A stretch of 8,890 bases of DNA from Armatimonadota bacterium (lineage in GTDB: Bacteria; Armatimonadota; Fimbriimonadia; Fimbriimonadales; Fimbriimonadaceae). The stretch covers positions 1 to 8,890 of the forward strand of contig DPBN01000203.1 of NCBI GenBank assembly GCA_003516955.1. Reading direction: 5' to 3'. A program made the position numbers and the translations under genes. Below, in pieces: positions 1 to 5,727 of the stretch (positions are counted from its first letter, which is position 1; the number at the start of each line of letters is the position of its first letter). The notes below the pieces were generated by a model. The model searched no databases, had not been told where the DNA came from, and saw only the letters and a list, made by a program, of their open reading frames with translations.

Positions 1-72
1 GAGCTGCAGCAACAGCTGCGGGCGGTCCTGAGGGAGATGGCGGGCCGGGCGGCCCAAGCGCCCCAAAGGTAA
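1..72 (+). CDS. C-terminal end of an unidentified upstream gene (partial)
   Basis: Frame 1 is open from the window edge to a TAA at 70-72. It gives 23 residues rich in Gln, Arg and Ala, with a helical, possibly coiled-coil character (begins [13 protein letters not shown]). Third-position GC is high, as in the neighbours, and the stop lies 11 nt before the aroC start, so this is probably the real end of a co-oriented gene. Too little is present to name a family. Confidence 0.5.
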   Translation, partial: ELQQQLRAVLREMAGRAAQAPQR

Positions 73-75
73 ACT
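70..75 (+). promoter_or_regulatory. Candidate -10 element (TAAACT) for leaderless aroC transcript
   Basis: TAAACT fits the TANNNT form of a bacterial -10 and ends 8 nt before the aroC ATG at 84, so transcription would start at or very near the A of ATG. There is no convincing Shine-Dalgarno at the right distance (AAAGG at 65-69 is 14 nt away) and no clear -35. The hexamer includes the TAA stop of the upstream gene. Similar arrangements precede three other genes here. The assignment is inference. Confidence 0.4.
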
Positions 76-83
76 CTCCTCAG

Positions 84-1199
84 ATGGCCAGCTCGTTCGG
101 GACTCTGTTCCGAGTCACCACGTGGGGAGAGTCCCACGGCCCGGCTGTCGGCGTCGTCGTGGACGGGTGCCCTCCGGGGTTGCCGCTGACCGTGGAGCAC
201 ATCGAGGTGGAGCTGGCGCGTCGCCGCCCGGGCCAGAGCAGCATCGTCACCCAGCGGCGCGAGAGCGACTCGGTGGAGATTCTCAGCGGCCTGCTCGACG
301 GCCGGACGCTCGGCACCCCGATCGCGATGCTGGTGCGCAACACCGACGCTCGGTCGAGGGACTATGAGGAGCTTCGCGAGAAGTACCGCCCGAGCCACGC
401 CGACTACGCCTACGACCGCAAATATGGCATCCGTGCTTGGGCGGGGGGCGGAAGGGCCTCCGCACGGGAGACGATCGGGCGGGTCGCGGCTGGAGCGATC
501 GCCCGGAGGTGGCTCGCGGCGCGCTTCCGTGTGGAGATCGTCGGCTGGGTGGAGAAGGTGCACACCCTCGTCGCGCAGATCGATCCGGACTCCGTGACCC
601 GCGAGCAGGTGGAGGCCAACGCGATCCGCTGTCCCGACCAGGAGGCGGCCCAGAGGTTCATCCAGCGCGTGGAGGAGGTCCGCAAGCAGGGGGACTCGGT
701 CGGCGGGGTCGTCGGCTGCGTGGCCCGCGGCTGTCCTCCCGGATGGGGGGACCCGGTCTTCGACAAGTTGGAGGCCGATCTGGCCAAGGCGATGCTCTCT
801 CTACCCGCCAGCAAGGGGTTCGAAATCGGCTCTGGCTTCGCCGGAACGGACCTCACCGGACAGGAGCACAACGACCCCTTCCGTTCCCACGACGGGGCGG
901 TTTACACGCCGACCAACCGAAGCGGCGGCATCCAGGGAGGAATCTCCAACGGAATGCCGATCGTCTTCCGGGTGGCCTTCAAGCCCACCGCGACGGTGCT
1001 CCGGCCTCAGGACACCGTGACCGTGCGCGGGGAGGAGACCACCCTTCAGGCTCGCGGCCGCCACGACCCGTGCGTCCTTCCCCGCGCCGTGCCGATCGTC
1101 GAGGCGATGACCGCCCTCGTTCTGGCCGACCACGCCCTCATCCAGCTCGCTCTGCAACACTCTCGTTGCGAAGTCCCCGAAGCCCAAGAGACGCCATGA
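84..1199 (+). CDS. aroC: Chorismate synthase
   Basis: Catalyses the last shikimate step, the FMN-dependent trans-1,4 elimination of phosphate from 5-enolpyruvylshikimate-3-phosphate to give chorismate, the cytosolic precursor of aromatic amino acids and folate. The 371-residue product has the usual family length. Visible signatures are GESHGPAVG near residue 15 with the conserved His18, RPSHADYAY with KYG at about 102-114, [13 protein letters not shown] from 121, a Gly-rich [13 protein letters not shown] stretch at 278-290, and [13 protein letters not shown] from 325. ATG 84 puts the conserved [15 protein letters not shown] start at the normal distance, and no other start fits as well. The stop TGA overlaps the pstB ATG (ATGA at 1196-1199), so the two are probably translated from one mRNA. 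Identification is secure; the pairing with pstB is unusual. Confidence 0.97.
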   Translation: MASSFGTLFRVTTWGESHGPAVGVVVDGCPPGLPLTVEHIEVELARRRPGQSSIVTQRRESDSVEILSGLLDGRTLGTPIAMLVRNTDARSRDYEELREKYRPSHADYAYDRKYGIRAWAGGGRASARETIGRVAAGAIARRWLAARFRVEIVGWVEKVHTLVAQIDPDSVTREQVEANAIRCPDQEAAQRFIQRVEEVRKQGDSVGGVVGCVARGCPPGWGDPVFDKLEADLAKAMLSLPASKGFEIGSGFAGTDLTGQEHNDPFRSHDGAVYTPTNRSGGIQGGISNGMPIVFRVAFKPTATVLRPQDTVTVRGEETTLQARGRHDPCVLPRAVPIVEAMTALVLADHALIQLALQHSRCEVPEAQETP

Positions 1200-1990
1200 T
1201 GTCCGCCGCCACGCTCGAACAGGAAAACCGGCCACTGCAGACGAAGATCGTCGCCGAGAACGTGGACTTCTACTACGGCAAGAACCACGTTCTCCACTCC
1301 GTGAGCCTCAGCATCCCTGCCAACAGGGTCACCGCGCTGATCGGACCCTCCGGCTGCGGCAAGTCGACCTTCCTCCGCTGCCTGAACCGGATGAACGACC
1401 TGATCCCAACGTCCCGCATGACCGGTCGGATCCTGCTCGACGACGTGGACATCAACGACCCCCTGGTCGACCCGGTCCAGCTCCGGCGGGAGGTCGGGAT
1501 GGTGTTCCAGAAGCCGAACCCGTTTCCCAAGAGCATCTACGACAACATCGCCTACGGTCCGCGTCTGCACCGCAGGGTCGGTCGCGCGGAGATGGATGAG
1601 CTCGTGGAGAGGTGCCTGGTCAAGGCGGCTCTGTGGGACGAGGTCAAGGACAAGCTCCACCAGAGCGCCATGGCGCTCTCAGGAGGCCAGCAGCAACGGC
1701 TGTGCATCGCTCGGACCTTGGCGGTGGAACCTCAGGTGATCCTCATGGACGAGCCTTGCTCCGCGTTGGACCCGATCGCCACCAGCCGGATCGAGGAGCT
1801 GATCCTGGAGCTCTCCCACTCCTACACGATCGTCATTGTCACCCACAACATGCAACAGGCCCAGCGCATCAGCGACTTCACGGCCTTCTTCATGCTGGGC
1901 ACGCTCGTAGAGTACGGCGCAACGCAGGACCTGTTCATGTTCCCCAAGCAGAAGCAGACCGAGGACTACATCACCGGGCGCTTCGGCTAG
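1196..1990 (+). CDS. pstB: Phosphate ABC transporter ATP-binding protein PstB
   Basis: The ATPase of the PstSCAB high-affinity phosphate importer; it works as a homodimer on the cytoplasmic face of PstA/PstC. The 264 residues show Walker [10 protein letters not shown] (50-58), Q-loop Q105 in the PstB-typical context [18 protein letters not shown], signature LSGGQQQR (161-168), Walker B VILMDEP (181-187), D-loop SALDP, and switch His217 in [19 protein letters not shown] after Walker A is also characteristic of PstB rather than other ABC ATPases. Two adjacent ATGs (1196, 1199) are possible; 1196 gives the ATGA overlap with aroC. No pstS, pstC, pstA or phoU lies beside it on this strand, so the other subunits must be encoded upstream of the window or elsewhere. 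Its TAG stop shares a CTAG with the stop of convergent arsM. Confidence 0.95.
   Translation: MMSAATLEQENRPLQTKIVAENVDFYYGKNHVLHSVSLSIPANRVTALIGPSGCGKSTFLRCLNRMNDLIPTSRMTGRILLDDVDINDPLVDPVQLRREVGMVFQKPNPFPKSIYDNIAYGPRLHRRVGRAEMDELVERCLVKAALWDEVKDKLHQSAMALSGGQQQRLCIARTLAVEPQVILMDEPCSALDPIATSRIEELILELSHSYTIVIVTHNMQQAQRISDFTAFFMLGTLVEYGATQDLFMFPKQKQTEDYITGRFG
1987..1990. other. Shared palindromic CTAG carrying the stop codons of pstB and arsM
   Basis: The top strand reads TAG at 1988-1990 (end of pstB) and the bottom strand reads TAG at 1989-1987 (end of arsM). The two convergent coding regions therefore overlap by four bases with no intergenic DNA, so any terminator for either transcript must lie inside the opposite gene. 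Confidence 0.9.
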
Positions 1991-2820
1991 GAAGCCGCCC
2001 CATTCGGACCCGGCCGCCGAGCCCACAGGACTGCGCTCAGGAAGGTTGGCGCATCGGCCGGCAAACCGACCGTGCCAACGTCGCTCTCGGAGTAGGAGCG
2101 GCGGGGCTCGATCCGAACCTCGCAGAAGCCGGCGTCGTTCAGAAGGGCCGTCCACTCTTCGACCGACAGCGCCCCCGCGAAGCACGCGGACCACAGTCCG
2201 ACTTCGCGACGGAGCTCCTCCGAGACCGGCCCGCCTGCGACGATGTCCGAAGCGACCAGCCGACCGCCCGGCTTCAACACTCGGAAGACCTCGGCCACCA
2301 AGGCGCGCTTGTCCACCGACAGGTTCAGGACGCAGTTCGAGAGGACCACGTCAACAGACGCCGAAGGCAGGGGGATGCATTCCATGCGGCCGACCAAGAA
2401 CCTGGCGTTGTCGATCCGATGCGTCCTCCGGTTCCTCTCGGCGAGCTCGGCCATCTCCCGGGTCACGTCCAGGCCGATCGCCAGTCCGTCCGCACCCACC
2501 CTCTGGGCTGCCAAGAACGTGTCCAGCCCGGCTCCGCTGCCCAGGTCGAGGACGACCTCTCCTGGTGCAAGGTCCGCCTCTGGGATCGGGTTGCCACAGC
2601 CGAGGGAGGAGTTCTCCAGCTGAGCGAGTCCCTCCAGCTTGCTAGGTTCGTAGTTTCCGCTCGTCACGGCGCCGCAGCCGCAAGAAGCGCAGCAACCGCC
2701 AAGGGAGGACACCTGCAACCGGGCGGCCGCCGAATAGGTCCGCACCACAGCGTCCAGCACGCTCGGCTGCTCCGGCATCCCTGTCCGCCGAGGATCTTCG
2801 TCGGCTTGCTTCCCAGTCAT
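1987..2820 (-). CDS. arsM: Arsenite S-adenosylmethionine methyltransferase
   Basis: Methylates As(III) using S-adenosylmethionine to mono-, di- and trimethylarsenicals, an arsenic detoxification step in the cytosol. From ATG 2820 the product is 277 residues. It shows the ArsM block SSLGCGNP with Cys75, SAM-binding motif [11 protein letters not shown] (about 91-100), the SNCVLNLS motif with Cys163, and WSACFAGAL with Cys213. These match the three Cys that bind arsenite in characterised ArsM enzymes. A Cys-rich CCASCGC segment lies at 43-49, where the family often has an additional Cys pair. ATG 2820 gives an ATGA overlap with the pit stop and a GGA 8 nt upstream; ATG 2829 (three residues longer, 13-bp overlap) is possible. 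It is the last gene of the DUF47-pit-arsM operon. No arsR, arsB or arsC is visible. A broader methyltransferase annotation is the only alternative. Confidence 0.9.
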   Translation of the reverse strand: MTGKQADEDPRRTGMPEQPSVLDAVVRTYSAAARLQVSSLGGCCASCGCGAVTSGNYEPSKLEGLAQLENSSLGCGNPIPEADLAPGEVVLDLGSGAGLDTFLAAQRVGADGLAIGLDVTREMAELAERNRRTHRIDNARFLVGRMECIPLPSASVDVVLSNCVLNLSVDKRALVAEVFRVLKPGGRLVASDIVAGGPVSEELRREVGLWSACFAGALSVEEWTALLNDAGFCEVRIEPRRSYSESDVGTVGLPADAPTFLSAVLWARRPGPNGAAS

Positions 2821-3815
2821 CGGATCCATCCAAAAAGATCATAACTGAGCGCGCCGAGCAGGAAGCTAGCCGGCAGGGTTGTGACCCAAGCCGTCACCAT
2901 GTTCAGGGCCACACCCCAGCGAACCGCGCTCAGCCGTTGCGACGCGCCGACGCCGAAGATGCTCCCGGCGATCACGTGGGTGGTGCTCACAGGCATGCCG
3001 AGAAAGCTCGCCAGCGTGATCACCGTTGCGGCGGACGTCTCGGCGGCGAACCCGTGCACGGGATCCAGCCGGATGATCCGGTGCCCCATCGTCTTGATGA
3101 TCCGCCAGCCGCCCGCGCTCGTGCCGAGCGCCATCGCCACCGCGCAAGCGACCATCACCCAGACCGGTACCGTCTTGGAACCAATGTAACCCAGCGAGAA
3201 GAGACCGAGGGTGATGATGCCCATGCTCTTCTGCGCGTCGTTCTGACCGTGGGAGAGCGCCATGAAGGCCGCCGAGAAAACCTGCAGCCGTCGGAACCAG
3301 GCCCCGACGCGGCCGGGATGCCAGTGCCCCAGCAACTTGGCGATGGCCACCATGGTCGCGCCTCCCAACAGGAAGCCGAACGTCGGCGAAGCCACCAGTG
3401 GGATCAGGACCTTCCTCGTCAGACCGTCCCACTGGATGACGGTGATGCCACCGTGCCGGAAGGCGGCGCCGCAGAGACCTCCGACCAGCGCGTGGGACGA
3501 GCTGCTCGGGATGCCGTACTTCCACGTCACAAGGTTCCAGACGATTCCGGCCAGAACCGCCGCCAGCACCACCGCGTGGGCGTTCTGGTCGACGGAAACC
3601 AGGCCCTTGGCGATCGTCTGCGCCACATGCGTCGCCAGCAGCGCGCCCACGAAGTTCAAACTCGCCGCCATGGCGATGGCGGTGCGGGGCCGGAGGACTC
3701 GGGTGGAGACCACCGTGGCAATGGCGTTCGCCGTATCGTGGAAGCCGTTGATGTAGTCGAAGGTGAGGGCGAGCAGGACGATGGCGCCGGCAACAAGGAG
3801 GTTGGAGTCAGGCAT
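2817..3815 (-). CDS. pit: Inorganic phosphate transporter, PiT (PHO4) family
   Basis: Low-affinity, ion-coupled permease for inorganic phosphate, often as a metal-phosphate complex, in the inner membrane; family members also carry arsenate. The 332 residues are mostly hydrophobic, with about nine to ten likely membrane segments and the inverted duplicated PHO4 motifs. The N-terminal half has FDYINGFHDTANAIATVVST (19-38), followed by SSSSHAL (104-110). The second half has SHGQNDAQKSMGI (188-200) and MPVSTTHVIAG (274-284). The length is at the short end for the family, typical of bacterial members paired with DUF47 proteins. ATG 3815 overlaps the end of the upstream DUF47 gene by 8 bp, and the TGA stop overlaps the arsM start as ATGA, so translational coupling along the operon is likely. 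No clear Shine-Dalgarno precedes it. Confidence 0.95.
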   Translation of the reverse strand: MPDSNLLVAGAIVLLALTFDYINGFHDTANAIATVVSTRVLRPRTAIAMAASLNFVGALLATHVAQTIAKGLVSVDQNAHAVVLAAVLAGIVWNLVTWKYGIPSSSSHALVGGLCGAAFRHGGITVIQWDGLTRKVLIPLVASPTFGFLLGGATMVAIAKLLGHWHPGRVGAWFRRLQVFSAAFMALSHGQNDAQKSMGIITLGLFSLGYIGSKTVPVWVMVACAVAMALGTSAGGWRIIKTMGHRIIRLDPVHGFAAETSAATVITLASFLGMPVSTTHVIAGSIFGVGASQRLSAVRWGVALNMVTAWVTTLPASFLLGALSYDLFGWIR

Positions 3816-4437
3816 ACTTGACCAGCACGCTTCCGACGATCTTCGCCACGTCCTCGCACTTGTCCACGGCCGTCTCGATCCGGTCGTAGATTTCCTTCCA
3901 CTTGATGACCGTCAGGGTTTCCAACCCGTCCTCGTCGAACAGGTCGGCCAAGGCCTGCCGAAAGGCCACGTCGCTGCGATTCTCCAGATCATGGACCTGG
4001 ATGAGCACCCGCTTGAGTTCCGCAGGCTTTCGAATCCCCCGGTGAAGCATCTCCACGGACTGCCGCGTCGCCTCCGCCACCTGAACGAGCAGGTCCGCCA
4101 GGGGCACCAAGTCCTCGCGCACGACGCGGAGGCGATAGAGCCTGACCCTCGATACGGCGGCCTCGATGCAGTCCGTGATGTCGTCCAAGGCCTGGGAAAG
4201 GTCCCGGAGGTCCTCCTTGTCCAGCGGCGTGATGAAGGTCGAGGCGACCTTGTCGGACAGCTCGTGCGTCAGAACATCGGCCTCGTGCTCGATCTCGGCG
4301 ATGCGGTCCGCAAGCCGATCGATCTCGGAGAAGGAGCCGGCGAGGTCCCGGAACGTCCGCGCCGCCTCGCACGCCTTCCCCGCCTGACGCTCCAAGAGGG
4401 CGAAGAAGGCACCGTCCCGTTTGCTGGAGAGAGCCAT
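3808..4437 (-). CDS. DUF47 / PhoU-like phosphate transport regulator
   Basis: A 209-residue soluble, almost wholly helical protein of the DUF47 (PhoU-related) family, which is commonly encoded directly before a Pit permease and thought to modulate it. Visible conserved segments are IEHEADVLTHEL (49-60), STFITPLDKEDLRDL (66-80), LDDITDCIE (84-92), LENRSDVAF (151-159) and the C-terminal WKEIYDRIETAVDKCEDVA (180-198). The acidic ExxxD-type residues are those that bind metal clusters in PhoU-fold proteins. ATG 4437 has AGGA five bases upstream, the clearest ribosome-binding site in the window. It is the first gene of the operon and lies 30 bp downstream of the Pho-box-like repeat. The stop overlaps the pit start by 8 bp. 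The exact biochemical role is not established for the family. Confidence 0.93.
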   Translation of the reverse strand: MALSSKRDGAFFALLERQAGKACEAARTFRDLAGSFSEIDRLADRIAEIEHEADVLTHELSDKVASTFITPLDKEDLRDLSQALDDITDCIEAAVSRVRLYRLRVVREDLVPLADLLVQVAEATRQSVEMLHRGIRKPAELKRVLIQVHDLENRSDVAFRQALADLFDEDGLETLTVIKWKEIYDRIETAVDKCEDVAKIVGSVLVKYA

Positions 4438-4467
4438 TGCGTTCCTACCGTCCCCGCATCCGTCTCT

Positions 4468-4486
4468 GTTAAGGGAACGTTAAGGG
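4468..4486 (-). promoter_or_regulatory. Pho-box-like tandem repeat upstream of the DUF47-pit-arsM operon
   Basis: On the minus strand the 8-mer CCCTTAAC occurs twice, at 4486-4479 and 4475-4468, separated by GTT, giving an exact 11-bp period. Tandem repeats with 11-bp period are the hallmark of PhoB/PhoP/SphR sites. The TTAAC core resembles the Bacillus PhoP repeat (TTAACA type) and the cyanobacterial 8-bp repeats with 3-bp spacers (CTTAAC type), both from memory. Position fits activation of the operon starting at 4437. No -10 at a canonical distance was identified, and a third in-phase repeat is not evident. Confidence 0.5.
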
Positions 4487-4493
4487 TTTACCC
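4484..4493. repeat. Short inverted repeat GGGTTTACCC overlapping the Pho-box-like site
   Basis: GGGT-TT-ACCC is a perfect 4-bp inverted repeat with a 2-nt centre that overlaps the distal Pho-like repeat by three bases, in the divergent intergenic region. It could be part of an operator, or chance, as a match this short has limited significance. Confidence 0.25.
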
Positions 4494-4550
4494 TCTGGCG
4501 ACCTTTCTTCGCCCGCCGGGTTCTTGGGCGCCGACCCGCCGTTTTGCCCG

Positions 4551-4556
4551 CATAAT
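4551..4556 (+). promoter_or_regulatory. Candidate -10 element (CATAAT) for the deacetylase-like gene
   Basis: CATAAT differs from TATAAT at one position and ends 6 nt before the GTG at 4563, a spacing that would give a transcript starting at the start codon. No Shine-Dalgarno precedes the GTG, and no good -35 at 17 bp is present. This supports GTG 4563 over the in-frame ATG at 4524. Confidence 0.4.
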
Positions 4557-4562
4557 GGATGC

Positions 4563-5351
4563 GTGGCAGACAGACAGGAGTCCGCGGAGCAGCTCGCTCA
4601 GGGCCGGCGGCTGATCGTGACTCTGTGCTATGACGGCGGCTCGCCGAGCCATCTGGAGACCGTGGCCCCGTGCCTCGAGGCTCTGGGGCTGCGGGCGACG
4701 TTCTACGCCTCCAGCACGGCGCTCCTCGACGACCCCGAGCGGTGGCGAGCCTTGGCGAGGGATGGCCACGAGATCGGCCTCGCGCCCCTGCACGACTGGG
4801 TCGGAGACGACGGGGTGCTGGAGGCACCGCCGGAGGCCGTCGCGGCGTGCGCCGAGGACGACGCGGAGCTGCTGCGGGAGCTGTTCGGGGAGCAGCCTCG
4901 GACGATCGGCCTGCCGATCCTGGTCGGCGGTCCGCCTCGTCTTCGCTCGGCGCGATCGGGCAAGATCGCCGATGAATTGCCGGAGACGATCCGCGCCCTG
5001 GGGTGCGGCGTGCGCACCGGGCTGGAGGGCTCCAACGACCCCCTGCGCGTGGACCTAGGCAGAATCCGCTGTCTTCCCGCCGTCGAAGGCGATTCGGCTT
5101 CCCTTGTGGCGACGGTCGAGGCTCACCGGGACCGGCCCGCCTGGCTCGTTTTCGCGTTCCTCGGCGTCGGTAGCGGCGAGGACGCCATCGACGCCGTGGA
5201 GCACGCCTCCTTCTGCCTCTGGCTCGCCGAAAATCGGAACGCGCTCACCGTGCTGCCCCTTCGAGACGTCTGTTTGGCACTCGCCTCCCGTCCTTCGGGA
5301 ACGGCCGCAGTCGGTCGGGGAAGGGCCAAGCGGGGGGTCGTGCACCCCTGA
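4563..5351 (+). CDS. Degenerate NodB-fold polysaccharide deacetylase-like protein
   Basis: A 262-residue protein whose layout matches a polysaccharide deacetylase subfamily: a first strand LIVTLCYDGGSPSHLE with PCLEALGLRATFYAS (18-50), then DGHEIGLAPLHD (67-78), and near the C-terminus WLVFAFLGVG (194-203) followed by ENRNALTVLPLRDV, where relatives have an FHGVG motif and an ANR..WVAPF..V segment. Active-site residues look altered. The DD pair of motif 1 is DG (Asp24-Gly25), the H-x3-H metal motif after GHEIG reads LAPLHD without the first His, and the His of FHGVG is Leu200. It may therefore be a non-catalytic relative. GTG 4563 is chosen because it follows a -10-like hexamer; an ATG at 4524 would add 13 residues of unlikely MGADPPFCPH type. 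There is no signal peptide. Its stop overlaps acpS by one base (TGATG). Family assignment is moderate; function is unknown. Confidence 0.7.
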   Translation: MADRQESAEQLAQGRRLIVTLCYDGGSPSHLETVAPCLEALGLRATFYASSTALLDDPERWRALARDGHEIGLAPLHDWVGDDGVLEAPPEAVAACAEDDAELLRELFGEQPRTIGLPILVGGPPRLRSARSGKIADELPETIRALGCGVRTGLEGSNDPLRVDLGRIRCLPAVEGDSASLVATVEAHRDRPAWLVFAFLGVGSGEDAIDAVEHASFCLWLAENRNALTVLPLRDVCLALASRPSGTAAVGRGRAKRGVVHP

Positions 5352-5716
5352 TGATCGCTGGACTCGGGATCGACCTCGTGAGCGTGGACCGGATTCGTCG
5401 GGCCATGGCGAACCCGAAGTTCGCCGAGCGGATCCTGACGAGCCGGGAGCGCAGCGCCTGCGAAGGGACGGCCGAGCACCTCGCAGGGCGCTGGGCGGCC
5501 AAGGAGGCCGTGGCGAAATGTCTGGGGCGCCCGCTCCGTTGGCACGACGTGGAGATTCTCTCTGACTCGAACGGTGCGCCCAAGGCTTGGGTTCGGGAGG
5601 GCGTTCTTCCCGAAGGGTGGTCGATCCTCGTGAGCATCACGCACGAACGCACCATAGCGGCCGCGGTGGCTGCGCTGGTGGCACCGAGCCATGCCGCCTC
5701 CGAGCCGATGGAGTAG
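5351..5716 (+). CDS. acpS: Holo-[acyl-carrier-protein] synthase
   Basis: Transfers 4'-phosphopantetheine from coenzyme A to the conserved Ser of acyl carrier protein, activating it for fatty acid synthesis; cytosolic and Mg-dependent. At 121 residues it has the usual length. It shows the N-terminal GIDLVSVDRIRRAM with the Mg-binding Asp8, FAERILTSRE (24-33), HLAGRWAAKEAVAKCLG (43-59) with the conserved Glu52 and Lys56, WHDVEILSDSNGAPKAWV (64-81), and VSITHERTIAAAVAAL (94-109), where the family has SISH/SITH. ATG 5351 overlaps the previous stop as TGATG, implying coupled translation; no strong ribosome-binding site is present. The TAG stop forms part of the -10-like element of the next gene. 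Confidence 0.95.
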   Translation: MIAGLGIDLVSVDRIRRAMANPKFAERILTSRERSACEGTAEHLAGRWAAKEAVAKCLGRPLRWHDVEILSDSNGAPKAWVREGVLPEGWSILVSITHERTIAAAVAALVAPSHAASEPME

Positions 5717-5719
5717 AAT
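5714..5719 (+). promoter_or_regulatory. Candidate -10 element (TAGAAT) for the histidine kinase gene
   Basis: TAGAAT fits TANNNT, ends 8 nt before ATG 5728, and begins with the TAG stop codon of acpS (5714-5716). The 8-nt sequence between it and the ATG contains no Shine-Dalgarno, so a leaderless or near-leaderless transcript is the simplest reading. Confidence 0.45.
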
Positions 5720-5727
5720 CGGCATCC

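Noticed and set aside
437..1195. Upstream in-frame extension of pstB through the aroC region.
   Set aside because: The translation is Arg/Gly-rich shadow sequence of aroC; recognisable PstB begins only after the ATG at 1196.
2820..2829. Alternative arsM start at ATG 2829, three codons upstream.
   Set aside because: It has no ribosome-binding sequence at a useful distance, whereas ATG 2820 has GGA 8 nt upstream and forms the ATGA overlap with pit. It remains possible.
1612..2844. A 410-codon plus-strand frame spanning the end of pstB and all of arsM.
   Set aside because: No motifs, biased composition, and it is antisense to well-supported arsM.
4510..4530. Possible hairpin CGCCC with GGGCG in the divergent intergenic region.
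   Set aside because: The stem is only 5 bp with an 11-nt loop and no T-run, and such matches are common in GC-rich DNA. It does not support a terminator or riboswitch.
3763..4614. A 283-codon plus-strand frame opposite the DUF47 gene and running through the intergenic region.
   Set aside because: Antisense to a conserved gene and without recognisable domains. Its tail would also cross the Pho-box-like region and the start of the deacetylase-like gene.
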